Source: Clostridia bacterium
GTDB lineage: Bacteria > Bacillota > Clostridia > Oscillospirales > Acutalibacteraceae
Length of the DNA stretch: 43,584 nucleotides
Direction: 5' to 3'
NCBI GenBank assembly: GCA_017554405.1
Contig: JAFZIK010000068.1
Location: 1-43,584 of the forward strand
Shown: positions 25,441-34,805 of the stretch, piece by piece
How positions within the stretch are numbered: the first letter of the stretch is position 1
How the letters are laid out: every line of letters starts with the position of its first letter
The notes under the pieces: generated by a model
What the model was told of the DNA's origin: nothing
Seen by the model: only the letters and a program-made list of their open reading frames with translations
The model's database searches: none
Position numbers and translations under genes: made by a program

Positions 25441-26748
25441 ATGAATAAGATAACGGTGATCGGCGCTGGCCTTGCCGGATGCGAGGCGGCGCTCGCCGCG
25501 GCGCGGCATGGCGTTAAGGTCGATCTTGTTGATATGAAGCCGGGTAAGCATTCGCCGGCGCATAAATCAAACCTTTTTGCGGAGCTTGTTTGCTCAAACT
25601 CACTTAAAGCGGCAAGGGTAGATTCCGCCGCCGGTCTGCTTAAGGCGGAGATGCGAAAGTTCGGTTCGGTATGCCTTGATTCGGCGGATAAGTCTTCGGT
25701 TGCCGCGGGCGGCGCTCTGGCGGTAGACCGGGATAAGTTTTCGGAATACATCACCGAAACCGTCCGAAGCGATCCGAACGTTAACGTTATTTCAAAAACG
25801 GTTGAAAAAATACCCGATGACGGAGTGACTGTGATTGCCACCGGGCCGCTTACCGATGAAAAATTGGCAAAAAGTATCGAAGATTACTGCGGACAAAGCA
25901 GTTTAAGCTTTTATGATGCCGCGGCGCCGATAGTTTCGGCTGAAGGCATCGATATGGATATTGCCTTTTGTGCTTCACGTTACGGTGATGGCGAGGGCGA
26001 TTACATAAACTGCCCGATGAATAAGGCGGAGTATGAGGCGTTTTATGAGGCGCTGATTTCAGCCGAGACCGCGCCGCTCCACGATATAGACCGCGATATC
26101 AACGTTTATGAGGGCTGTATGCCCATCGAGGTCCTTGCAAAGCGGGGTAACGATTCGGTGCGTTTCGGACCGATGAAGCCGGTAGGTCTGCGCGATCCGA
26201 GAACGGGGCACAGACCGTGGGCGGCGGTTCAACTGCGGCGCGAGAATGCAGGCGGAACGCTTTATAACCTGGTCGGTTTTCAGACCAATCTGAAATTCGG
26301 CGAACAGCAACGTGTATTTTCTATGATCCCGGGGCTGAAAAACGCGCAGTTCGTGCGTTACGGCGTTATGCACCGCAACACTTTTATCAATTCTCCGGCG
26401 CTTCTTTTAAGCGACCTTTCGCTTAAAAAGAACGGTAAAGTATTCTTTGCCGGTCAGCTTTCGGGTGTAGAGGGATATATGGAATCCGCGGCAAGCGGTA
26501 TAGTTGCCGGTATAAACGCCGCAAGGCGTATTTTGGGTGTTAAACCGCTTGTTTTACCGCACTTTACAATGATAGGCGCGCTTATCGGTTATATTACCGA
26601 CAGCACGGTCAAAGACTTTCAGCCGATGGGCGCAAATTTCGGCATTTTGCCGCCGCTTGATACTGCTGTTAAGGACAAGCGTGAGCGTTATATGGCGCTT
26701 TCAAAGCGTTCGCTCGATTATTATGAAAACACAGGAGAGATTTTATGA
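25441..26748 (+). CDS. trmFO: Methylenetetrahydrofolate-tRNA (uracil-5-)-methyltransferase
   Basis: A 435-residue flavoenzyme that makes 5-methyluridine at position 54 in the tRNA T-loop, using methylenetetrahydrofolate. The FAD-binding GAGLAG starts at residue 8. The catalytic cysteine region is ELVCSNSLKA with C51, and the GGALAVDRDKFS and GQLSGVEGYMES segments are family-typical. The ATG at 25441 lies 3 bp after the topA stop. topA-trmFO is a conserved pair in Firmicutes. Its end overlaps plsX by 4 bp (ATGA). Confidence 0.97.
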   Translation: MNKITVIGAGLAGCEAALAAARHGVKVDLVDMKPGKHSPAHKSNLFAELVCSNSLKAARVDSAAGLLKAEMRKFGSVCLDSADKSSVAAGGALAVDRDKFSEYITETVRSDPNVNVISKTVEKIPDDGVTVIATGPLTDEKLAKSIEDYCGQSSLSFYDAAAPIVSAEGIDMDIAFCASRYGDGEGDYINCPMNKAEYEAFYEALISAETAPLHDIDRDINVYEGCMPIEVLAKRGNDSVRFGPMKPVGLRDPRTGHRPWAAVQLRRENAGGTLYNLVGFQTNLKFGEQQRVFSMIPGLKNAQFVRYGVMHRNTFINSPALLLSDLSLKKNGKVFFAGQLSGVEGYMESAASGIVAGINAARRILGVKPLVLPHFTMIGALIGYITDSTVKDFQPMGANFGILPPLDTAVKDKRERYMALSKRSLDYYENTGEIL

Positions 26749-27737
26749 GAATTGCCGTTGATGCCTTTGGCGGCGATAACGCGCCGGTCGAGATAATCAA
26801 GGGCGCCGCCGCGGCGCACCGTGAATACGGCGTTGATATCACCCTTGCGGGGGATAAAGCGATTATCGAAAAGGTGATTAGCGATAATTCGCTTGAACTG
26901 GGCGATAGTCTTGTTATCGTTGATTGCAGCGACGTTATTGATATGCACGATGATCCTACCTCGATCATCAAAGCGCATAAGGATTCTTCTATGGCGCATG
27001 CTTTTTACGAGCTGAGCGAATGTCGCGCGGATGCCTTTGTTTCCGCCGGCTCTACCGGTGCCATAGTTGTTGGCGGAACGCTTATTGTTAAGCGTATAAA
27101 GGGCGTTAAAAGACCCGCGCTCGGTTCAATGCTTCCGGCACCGGGCGGTTCTTATATGCTTATGGATATGGGCGCAAACAGCGATTGCCGCCCCGAAATG
27201 CTTAAACAGTTCGGCATTATGGCAAGCGCCTATCTTACCGGTGTTGAAGGGCGCAAGGATCCGAAAATTGCCCTGCTTAATATCGGCACCGAAGACACAA
27301 AGGGCGATGAGCTGCATATAGAAGCATATAAGCTTTTGAGCGAAGCCCCGATAAACTTTATCGGCAACGTTGAGTCAAGAGAGATGCCGAAAGGCGTTTG
27401 CGATGCGGTTATTACCGACGGTTTTTCCGGCAATATAGCCCTTAAGCTTATTGAAGGCACCGCCATAACGCTTTTCAAAATGATAAAACAGATTTTATAT
27501 AAAAGCCTGCCTAATAAGCTTGCCGCGCTTGTTTTAAAACGCGATCTTTACGCGCTTAAAAGCACAATGGACAGCTCGGAGATCGGCGGCGCACTCCTGC
27601 TTGGCGTTAACAAGCCGGTGGTCAAAGCTCACGGCAGTTCCGATGCAAAGGCGATAAAGAACGCCATAAAACAGGCAAAGCTGTTTGCCCAAAACGACGT
27701 TATCGGCAAAATAGCGGAAGGTTTAAATGCGGAGTAG
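26745..27737 (+). CDS. plsX: Phosphate acyltransferase PlsX
   Basis: A 330-residue enzyme that converts acyl-ACP and phosphate to acyl-phosphate, the acyl donor for PlsY in phospholipid synthesis. It starts MRIAVDAFGGDNAP, has SAGSTGAIVVG, and the C-terminal DGFSGNIALK and GGALLLGVNKPVVKAHG, all PlsX signatures. The first four bases overlap the trmFO stop. The acyl carrier protein gene often found next to plsX is missing; rnc follows directly. Confidence 0.97.
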   Translation: MRIAVDAFGGDNAPVEIIKGAAAAHREYGVDITLAGDKAIIEKVISDNSLELGDSLVIVDCSDVIDMHDDPTSIIKAHKDSSMAHAFYELSECRADAFVSAGSTGAIVVGGTLIVKRIKGVKRPALGSMLPAPGGSYMLMDMGANSDCRPEMLKQFGIMASAYLTGVEGRKDPKIALLNIGTEDTKGDELHIEAYKLLSEAPINFIGNVESREMPKGVCDAVITDGFSGNIALKLIEGTAITLFKMIKQILYKSLPNKLAALVLKRDLYALKSTMDSSEIGGALLLGVNKPVVKAHGSSDAKAIKNAIKQAKLFAQNDVIGKIAEGLNAE

Positions 27738-27739
27738 TT

Positions 27740-28423
27740 ATGAAAACACTTGAAGAATACTTAAATTACGAATTCAGGGATAAGCGTCTGCTTCAGAACG
27801 CGCTTACCCATTCTTCATATGCAAACGAGGTGCGCGGCGGCGTTACCTCAAACGAGCGCCTTGAGTTTTTGGGGGATTCGGTATTATCGATCGTCGTTTC
27901 AAGTTATATTTACGAAAACTATAAAACAATGCCCGAAGGCGAGCTTACGCGGCTTCGTTCGTCCCTTGTTTGCGAAAAAACTCTTTGCACCTTTTCAAGA
28001 AAACTCAATTTAGGCGAGTTTCTGCTTCTCGGTAAGGGCGAACGCAAAAACGGCGGAGCCGAGCGGGATTCTATCCTTGCCGATGCCTTTGAGGCGGTCC
28101 TTGCGGCGATATATCTTGACGGCGGTATAGAACCGGCGCGCAAGCACGTTATGCGGTTTATAATACCCGAACTTGAACGCTATGATATTAAAGCTGATTT
28201 AAAAGATTACAAAACTCTGCTTCAGGAAATAGTTCAGCGTAATCCTGAAGAGAGCGTAAGTTACGTTCTTACCGGTGAAAGCGGACCCGATCACGATAAA
28301 AAGTTTACAGTTGAGGTCCGGCTTAATTCAAATACCATTGGCACCGGAACCGGAAAAAGCAAAAAGGATGCCGAGGAAATGGCGGCAATGCAGGCGCTTA
28401 AGCTTATGGGTGAGCCCGTATGA
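27740..28423 (+). CDS. rnc: Ribonuclease III
   Basis: A 227-residue double-strand-specific endoribonuclease for rRNA precursor processing and mRNA decay. The signature ERLEFLGDSVL (39-49) contributes the catalytic acids E42 and D46, and D115 with E118 in DAFEAVLAAIYLDGG complete the metal site. A dsRNA-binding domain occupies about 155-225, with GTGKSKKDAEEMAAMQAL. It starts 2 bp after plsX and overlaps the next gene by 4 bp. Confidence 0.98.
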   Translation: MKTLEEYLNYEFRDKRLLQNALTHSSYANEVRGGVTSNERLEFLGDSVLSIVVSSYIYENYKTMPEGELTRLRSSLVCEKTLCTFSRKLNLGEFLLLGKGERKNGGAERDSILADAFEAVLAAIYLDGGIEPARKHVMRFIIPELERYDIKADLKDYKTLLQEIVQRNPEESVSYVLTGESGPDHDKKFTVEVRLNSNTIGTGTGKSKKDAEEMAAMQALKLMGEPV

Positions 28424-29415
28424 GCGGTAGGCACGCCAATATCTCGGTTTTTGTGCCCCATATCGGTTGCCCGAATATGTGCAGTTTTTGCGACCAGCGC
28501 CACATAACCGGCGCTCACGCAGCACCAGGAAGCGAGGATGTTGTTTCCGCCGTTAAAAACGCAAAGAAATCAAAGAACTATGACCCCGAAAACACCGAGA
28601 TCGCATTTTTCGGCGGCAGTTTTACGGCGATAAACCGCAACTATATGTTAACGCTTCTGGAAGCGGCATATTCATTTGTTGAATCGGGCGACGTTGCGGG
28701 GATACGTATATCCACCCGTCCGGATGCTATTGACGGTGAAATACTTACCCTCCTTAAATCCTACGGTGTGACCGCTATTGAACTCGGTGCGCAGAGTATG
28801 GACGATAAGGTTTTGCTTAAAAACAACCGCGGGCATACCTCACAGGACGTAATAAACGCATCAAATCTTATTAAAGAATACGGCTTTTCACTCGGTCTTC
28901 AGATGATGACCGGTCTTTTCGGTGACAGCGATAAAAAAACTCTCGAAACTGCCAAAAGCATAATAAAGCTTGCTCCGCAGACGGTCAGGATATATCCTAC
29001 CATAGTTTTAAAGGGGACCGATCTTGCGGCGCTTTATGCGGACGGTCACTATAAACCTCAAACGCTTGAAGAGGCGGTGAATATTTGCTCAAAGCTTCTT
29101 CTGATGTTCAGCACAGCGGGTATAAAGGTAATACGGCTCGGTCTTCACTCAATAGAGAAGGAGGCATACGTGGCGGGTCCGTGGCATCCGGCGTTCAGCG
29201 AGCTGTGTTTGTCCGGCTTGTTTTATAAAAAAGCACTTGATTTGCTCGGTGAAAAAGGGAATTATAACCTTTACGTTTCACCTGAGAATATTTCAAAAAT
29301 GATAGGTCAGAAGCGCGGCAACATCGAAAAGCTTAAAGCACTCGGCTATAATTGCAGGGTTTTTGCCGCGGATCATTTAAACGATAACGATATCATTGCG
29401 GAAAGGAGCGAATAG
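28420..29415 (+). CDS. Radical SAM protein, Elp3-like
   Basis: A 331-residue radical SAM enzyme. The 4Fe-4S cluster cysteines are C17, C21 and C24 in GCPNMCSFC, followed by FFGGSFTAI and a TIM-barrel pattern (ISTRPDAID, ELGAQSMDD, GLQMMTGL) of the kind shared by Elp3 and coproporphyrinogen-III oxidase-like proteins. It lacks the GNAT acetyltransferase domain of true Elp3, so the tRNA-uridine role cannot be assumed. It overlaps rnc by 4 bp and precedes smc by 3 bp, a place where many Clostridia carry this gene. RNA modification is a plausible guess only. Confidence 0.85.
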   Translation: MSGRHANISVFVPHIGCPNMCSFCDQRHITGAHAAPGSEDVVSAVKNAKKSKNYDPENTEIAFFGGSFTAINRNYMLTLLEAAYSFVESGDVAGIRISTRPDAIDGEILTLLKSYGVTAIELGAQSMDDKVLLKNNRGHTSQDVINASNLIKEYGFSLGLQMMTGLFGDSDKKTLETAKSIIKLAPQTVRIYPTIVLKGTDLAALYADGHYKPQTLEEAVNICSKLLLMFSTAGIKVIRLGLHSIEKEAYVAGPWHPAFSELCLSGLFYKKALDLLGEKGNYNLYVSPENISKMIGQKRGNIEKLKALGYNCRVFAADHLNDNDIIAERSE

Positions 29416-29418
29416 ATA

Positions 29419-32400
29419 ATGCGCCTTACTTCTATACAGATCCAGGGATTTAAGTCCTTCGCCGATAAGACCGATCTTAAATTCGGTAAGGGAATAACCG
29501 CGGTCGTAGGTCCTAACGGAAGCGGTAAGAGCAATATTGCCGATGCCGTTCGTTGGGTGCTCGGCGAACAGTCGACCAAAAGCCTGCGCGGTCAGTCGAT
29601 GGAGGACGTTATATTCAGCGGCACCTATGAGCGCCGTCCTCACGGCTTTTGCGAAGTTACGCTGAACATCGATAATTCGGACCGTTCGCTCAACTTTGAT
29701 AACGATAATATAGCGATTACGAGAAGATACTACCGTTCCCACGAAAGCGAGTATCTGATCAACAACGTTACGGTCAGGCTTAAGGATATAAACGAGCTGT
29801 TTATGGATACCGGTCTCGGGCGTGACGGTTATTCGATGATAGGTCAGGGTAAGATCGATAATATCATTAGCTCAAAATCAAACGAGCGGCGCGATATTTT
29901 TGAAGAGGCGTCCGGTATATCGAAATACCGTTACCGTAAAATTGAAGCCGAGCGCAAGCTATCTGCCGCGGAGGAAAACCTTATTCGCCTTAAGGATATT
30001 ATGGGCGAGCTTGAATCCCGCGTAGGTCCTCTTAAAGAGCAGAGCGAAAAGGCAGAAAAGTTCCTCGAGCTTGCCGATGAAAAAAAGCAGCTTGAGATAG
30101 GATTATGGCTCTATACGCTTAACAATTCAAAGGACGCTCTGCGCACGCAGGAGAGCAAGATCGCCGCGGCGCAGCTCAGATACAACGAGATCGAAAACGC
30201 CCTCAGCGATTATGATGTTCAGAATGAAAAGAACACCGCAAACTTTGCCAGGATAACCTCAGATATTGAAGGCATCAGGGAACAAATCGTTCAGAAAAAT
30301 GAAGAAGCGGTAAAAATCGGCGGCAATATCGCGGTTTTGAATAACGAAATAGACCATTGTAATGAAAAAATCGCATCATTAAACGCGGAACGCGAACAGT
30401 TAAAGCTTACCGATTCTGCGGCGCTTGCGCAGGTTGATATCAAGCGCGAAAGCGCCAAGGCGATCGAAACCGAAAAAGCGACGCTCGCGGAAAAGCTTTC
30501 GGAGCTTGAAAAAGAGCTTTCGGAGCTTCTTGTAAGCAGTGAAAATATATCGCGTAAGATAGAGGAGCAGGCGCATAGACTAAATGCGCTTACCTCCGAT
30601 ATTTCCGATGCAAGAGTTGCTATGACCACCGCAGAGACATCGATTGAAGAGATAAATCTTCGCGGCGGCGTTGTTGAAGAGCTTATTGCTTCCGCACAGG
30701 AAAAATCCGCCGGGTTGGACGGCGATTTTGCCGAAACCGAGAAACTTCTCGAAAAATGCGATGAAAGCATCCTTTCGGCGCAGAATGCGCTCAAGGGTTA
30801 TGCTTTGCGCCTTGAAAACCGCAAAGAAACCGCGGATAGCCTAAAATCTCAACTCGATGAAATTCGTATAGATATTGAAACAAAGCGCAGAAGAGTTCTC
30901 CTTCTCACCGAGCTTGAAAACAATATGGAGGGCTTCTCAAAATCTGTAAAATCGGTTATTTCCGAAGCCAAAAAGGGTGTTTTGCGCGGTGTTCACGGCA
31001 CGGTTTCCAGTCTTATAACCGTTGATAAAAAGTATAGCACTGCTATCGAAACGGCGCTCGGAAACGCGATACAGAACATAGTTGTTGATAACGATACTAA
31101 CGCCAAAAGCGCAATAAATTACCTTAAAACCAACAATCTCGGCAGGGCAACCTTTTTGCCAATATCTACCGTTAGATCGCGCGAGTTTGAGGATAAGGGA
31201 TCGGACGATCTGTTCGGCTTTATCGGTGTTGCGAGCGATCTTGTTAAGACTGACGGTAAGTATCGCGAAATAATCGATCATTTGCTCGCCGGGACCTTTG
31301 TTTCGGAGGATATCGACAGTGCGGTAAATATTGCCAAAAAATACGGTCATCGCGTTAAGGTGGTATCTCTTGACGGTCAGGTGATAAATCCCGGCGGCTC
31401 CATAACAGGCGGTTCGCTTGTTAAACAGGCTGGGCTTTTGAGTCGCGGTGCGGATATCGCCCGCTTAAATGCCGAGATCGATAAGCTTACTCAAAAGGAA
31501 AAGAGTATTTCCATTGAATTTGAAAAAGCAAATGCTGTGCTTGCAAAGGTCAATGCCGATATAATTGCCACCGAATCCGATCTTAAAACTGCCAACGAAG
31601 ATAAGATCAGAACGGTTGCGGAGCTTAAGCGTATTGATGATCTGCGCACAGCGAATAACGCAAATTTAAGCGATCTTACAGCCGAGCGCGATAACGCCGG
31701 TATCAAGCTTAAAGAGCTTGCGACGGCGCTTGAATCGGCAAAGGGCAACATCGAAAAATTTGAAGCCGAGCGCCGGAAGATTGAGGATGAAATAACCGCT
31801 ATGAGCGGCGGAAGAGACGATATATCGGCTAAAAGAGATTCCTTGGCTGAGAACATCACCCAAACAAAACTGCTTATAATCGAAAAGGAAAAGGACGTAT
31901 CTTCGCTTCTTTTATCTGCAAGCGAGCTTGAAAACTCTGTTTCCGGCAGAGCGGGCAGGGCAAAGGAGATCGAAGACGAGATCTCGGCTATCAGTTTTAA
32001 AACCGAGCAGTTTGCAAGTGAGATCAAGCTTTCCAATGAAGCTATCGAAAACATAAAGATCGAGATAAACGAGTTTAACCGTGATATCGAGAAGCTTTCT
32101 GCCGAACGAAACGATATCGAAAAAGCCGGTATCGAGCTTCGCGCGGGCGAAAAGGAACGTATTTCCGAGCGCGAGAAAATAGTGGGCGAGATAGCCCGTC
32201 TTTCCGAGCGAAAAGAAATAATGGTAGCGGAGTATGACGACGTTATTCGCCGCTTATACGATGAATATGAGCTTACCCGCAGTGAGGCAGAGCAGATAGG
32301 TATTGAAATCGAAAAACCCTCTGAAGCCAAGAAACAGCTTGCTGATATCAAATCAAAGATACGCGCGCTCGGCAGCGTTAACGTATCGGCTGTTGAGGAG

Positions 32401-32997
32401 TATAAGGAAGTTAAAGAGCGTTACGACTTTATGAAGGCGCAGATCGATGACGTTGAATCGGCAAGGGCTTCGCTTCATAAGCTTATAAATCAGCTTACTA
32501 CTCAAATGCAGGAGCTCTTTATAGTCGGCTTTGATAAGATCAACGCCAATTTCAAGAAAACCTTTACCGAGCTGTTTGGCGGCGGTAACGCAAATCTGGT
32601 TCTTACCGATCCTGAAAACATTCTTGAAAGCGGAATAGATATCGAGGCGCGTTTGCCCGGTAAAAACGTTCCGAGCCTTGACGGTCTTTCGGGCGGTGAA
32701 AAGGCGCTTGTTGCGCTTTCTATCTACTTTGCGATCATGCAGACCAACTCGCCGCCGTTCTGTTTCCTTGACGAGGTCGATACCGCGCTTGACGATATCA
32801 ACGTTGAGCGTTTTGCGGAGTATATGCGCAAAAGCGATTTCAATACGCAGTTTATATGCGTTACCCACCGCCGGGGCACCATGGAGGCGGCTGATATGCT
32901 TTACGGCGTAACAATGCAGGAAAAGGGTATTACAAAGCTTTTAGAGCTTAACGTAGCCGAACTCGAAAAGAAACTACTTGAAAACGAAGGAGCATAA
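29419..32997 (+). CDS. smc: Chromosome segregation ATPase SMC
   Basis: A 1192-residue condensin subunit that folds and segregates the chromosome with ScpA and ScpB. Walker A is GPNGSGKSN (31-39). Two long coiled coils (about 165-500 and 680-1030) flank a hinge (about 505-670, with GVHGTVSSLI and a glycine-rich NPGGSITGGS). The C-terminal head has the ABC signature LSGGEKAL (S1091-E1094) and Walker B FLDEVD (1116-1121). Length and order are normal. ftsY follows immediately. scpA and scpB are not in this window. Confidence 0.98.
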   Translation: MRLTSIQIQGFKSFADKTDLKFGKGITAVVGPNGSGKSNIADAVRWVLGEQSTKSLRGQSMEDVIFSGTYERRPHGFCEVTLNIDNSDRSLNFDNDNIAITRRYYRSHESEYLINNVTVRLKDINELFMDTGLGRDGYSMIGQGKIDNIISSKSNERRDIFEEASGISKYRYRKIEAERKLSAAEENLIRLKDIMGELESRVGPLKEQSEKAEKFLELADEKKQLEIGLWLYTLNNSKDALRTQESKIAAAQLRYNEIENALSDYDVQNEKNTANFARITSDIEGIREQIVQKNEEAVKIGGNIAVLNNEIDHCNEKIASLNAEREQLKLTDSAALAQVDIKRESAKAIETEKATLAEKLSELEKELSELLVSSENISRKIEEQAHRLNALTSDISDARVAMTTAETSIEEINLRGGVVEELIASAQEKSAGLDGDFAETEKLLEKCDESILSAQNALKGYALRLENRKETADSLKSQLDEIRIDIETKRRRVLLLTELENNMEGFSKSVKSVISEAKKGVLRGVHGTVSSLITVDKKYSTAIETALGNAIQNIVVDNDTNAKSAINYLKTNNLGRATFLPISTVRSREFEDKGSDDLFGFIGVASDLVKTDGKYREIIDHLLAGTFVSEDIDSAVNIAKKYGHRVKVVSLDGQVINPGGSITGGSLVKQAGLLSRGADIARLNAEIDKLTQKEKSISIEFEKANAVLAKVNADIIATESDLKTANEDKIRTVAELKRIDDLRTANNANLSDLTAERDNAGIKLKELATALESAKGNIEKFEAERRKIEDEITAMSGGRDDISAKRDSLAENITQTKLLIIEKEKDVSSLLLSASELENSVSGRAGRAKEIEDEISAISFKTEQFASEIKLSNEAIENIKIEINEFNRDIEKLSAERNDIEKAGIELRAGEKERISEREKIVGEIARLSERKEIMVAEYDDVIRRLYDEYELTRSEAEQIGIEIEKPSEAKKQLADIKSKIRALGSVNVSAVEEYKEVKERYDFMKAQIDDVESARASLHKLINQLTTQMQELFIVGFDKINANFKKTFTELFGGGNANLVLTDPENILESGIDIEARLPGKNVPSLDGLSGGEKALVALSIYFAIMQTNSPPFCFLDEVDTALDDINVERFAEYMRKSDFNTQFICVTHRRGTMEAADMLYGVTMQEKGITKLLELNVAELEKKLLENEGA

Positions 32998-32998
32998 A

Positions 32999-33913
32999 AT
33001 GGGCTTTTTCAGTAAGATTAAGAACGGTCTTTCAAAAACGCGTAATTCAATATCTAACGGTATTTCCTCGATAGTCAAAAGCTTTACCAAAATCGACGAA
33101 GACCTATTGGATGAGCTTGAAGAAATACTCGTTATGTCGGATATCGGCGTAAAAACCTCGAGTGATATTTGCGAAGCTCTGCGCCGGAAGATCAAAGAAA
33201 CCGGCGAGACCGACCCGGCAAATATCAAAACGATGATGCGCGATATCATTGTCGAAATGCTCGGGGAGGACTGCGGCTTAACACTTAATACCACACCTTC
33301 CGTTATCCTTATAATCGGCGTAAACGGCGTTGGCAAGACCACCTCGATAGGCAAGCTTGCGGCAGGTCTTACCCAATCGGGCAAAAAGGTCGTTCTCGGC
33401 GCGGCGGATACCTTCCGCGCGGCGGCTATAGAACAGCTCCAGATATGGGGCGACCGCGCCGGCGTTCCGGTGATAAAAAGCACCCAGGGCGCCGATCCCG
33501 CCTCGGTGGTGTTTGATACCATCGCTTCGGCAAAGGCGAGGAAAGCCGACGTTATTATATGCGATACCGCCGGGCGCCTTCACAATAAAAAGGACCTAAT
33601 GGAGGAGCTTGCCAAGATAAACCGCGTTATCGAACGCGAACTGCCGGATGCCTCAAAGGAAACGCTGCTGGTGCTTGACGCGGCAACGGGGCAAAACGCC
33701 GTTAACCAGGCACGCGAGTTTAAAAACGTTACCGATATTTCGGGTATCATACTTACTAAGCTTGACGGCACCGCGAAGGGCGGTATAGTTATAGCCATCC
33801 GCAACGAGCTTGGCATACCGGTCAAGTTTATCGGCGTGGGCGAGGGGATCGATGATCTTCAGCCGTTTAACGCCGCCGAGTTTGCCGACGGTATTTTTGG
33901 CGGTGAGATTTAA
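32999..33913 (+). CDS. ftsY: Signal recognition particle receptor FtsY
   Basis: A 304-residue SRP GTPase that docks ribosome-nascent chain complexes at the membrane. An N domain (about 1-95) is followed by the G domain with GVNGVGKTT (107-115), ADTFRAAA, DTAGR and TKLDGTAKGG. The long acidic A domain of Gram-negative FtsY is absent, as usual in Firmicutes. AAGGAG supports the ATG at 32999, one base after the smc stop. It ends TAATG, overlapping the start of the next gene by one base. Confidence 0.97.
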   Translation: MGFFSKIKNGLSKTRNSISNGISSIVKSFTKIDEDLLDELEEILVMSDIGVKTSSDICEALRRKIKETGETDPANIKTMMRDIIVEMLGEDCGLTLNTTPSVILIIGVNGVGKTTSIGKLAAGLTQSGKKVVLGAADTFRAAAIEQLQIWGDRAGVPVIKSTQGADPASVVFDTIASAKARKADVIICDTAGRLHNKKDLMEELAKINRVIERELPDASKETLLVLDAATGQNAVNQAREFKNVTDISGIILTKLDGTAKGGIVIAIRNELGIPVKFIGVGEGIDDLQPFNAAEFADGIFGGEI

Positions 33914-34500
33914 TGAAGTTTTTTGTTGCGACTAAAAACGCGGGTAAGATCAAAGAGTTTTCGCGGCTTTTTTGCGAACTCGGTATCGATATGATGACTG
34001 AATCTGATTTAAGCGCGCCCTTGCCTGAAGCGGAAGAGACCGGTGATACCTTCAACGAAAACGCGCTTATAAAAGCGCGCGCCGGCGCGGCTTTTACGGG
34101 GCTGCCCACGGTCGCTGATGATTCCGGACTTTGCGTTGACGCACTCGGCGGTATGCCCGGCGTTTGTTCGGCGCGTTATGCCGGCGTTCACGGCGACAGC
34201 GCCGCCAACAATAAAAAGCTTTTAGCAGAACTTGCGGGCGTGCCGCAGGAAGAGCGCACAGCGCACTTTGTTTGCGCTATCGCCTGCGTATTTCCCGATG
34301 GCAGAGAGTTTACCGTGACCGGTAAGTGCAATGGGACGATCGATTTTTCCGAATCGGGCGATCGCGGCTTCGGCTACGATCCGCTGTTTATAAGCGAATG
34401 CGGCAAGTTTTCCGAAATATCGGCGGAGCAAAAGGATAAAATCAGCCATCGCGGTATGGCAATAAGACTTTTTAAGGAAAAAATAAACGAGTATTTATAA
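33913..34500 (+). CDS. XTP/dITP diphosphatase (RdgB/HAM1 family)
   Basis: A 195-residue house-cleaning pyrophosphatase that removes inosine and xanthosine triphosphates from the nucleotide pool. It has the N-terminal TKNAGKIKEF (substrate loop), ETGDTFNENALIKA, VADDSGLCVDAL with D69/D70, and the C-terminal GFGYDPLF and ISHRG. The length is normal. It is translationally coupled to ftsY by a one-base overlap. Confidence 0.96.
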   Translation: MKFFVATKNAGKIKEFSRLFCELGIDMMTESDLSAPLPEAEETGDTFNENALIKARAGAAFTGLPTVADDSGLCVDALGGMPGVCSARYAGVHGDSAANNKKLLAELAGVPQEERTAHFVCAIACVFPDGREFTVTGKCNGTIDFSESGDRGFGYDPLFISECGKFSEISAEQKDKISHRGMAIRLFKEKINEYL

Positions 34501-34510
34501 CGGTGATAAT

Positions 34511-34804
34511 ATGCTTAATTCCAGACAAAGAGCCCAGCTTCGCGGTATGGCTAACGGTTATGAGACCATATTGCATATAGGCAAAAGCGATATAGGCGAA
34601 GAGATAATAAAGCAGGCGGACAATGCTTTGAAAGCGCGGGAACTTATCAAGTGCTGTGTTCTCGAAACAAGCTCTCTCTCTTCGAGAGAGGCGGCGGATA
34701 TCGTAGCTGCAAAGACCGGAGCCGACGTTGTTCAGGTGATCGGTTCAAGATTTATACTTTACCGTGAAAACAAGGATAATAAGAAGATATTTTTAAGGAG
34801 ATAG
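34511..34804 (+). CDS. YhbY-family RNA-binding protein (CRM domain)
   Basis: A 97-residue single CRM-domain protein. It has LNSRQRAQLRGMANGYETIL, given as residues 2-21, the HIGKSDIGEE segment with the GxxG-like loop region, and the end FILYRENKD. YhbY proteins associate with pre-50S ribosomal particles and help rRNA assembly. It sits in the usual Firmicute place immediately before nadD (1-bp gap). The ribosome-binding site is weak. Confidence 0.93.
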   Translation: MLNSRQRAQLRGMANGYETILHIGKSDIGEEIIKQADNALKARELIKCCVLETSSLSSREAADIVAAKTGADVVQVIGSRFILYRENKDNKKIFLRR

Positions 34805-34805
34805 T

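Noticed and set aside
31491-32351. 286-codon antisense open frame within smc
   Set aside because: It is a shadow of the coiled-coil codon pattern: serine- and isoleucine-rich with no domain signature, and no separate promoter or ribosome-binding site was noticed.
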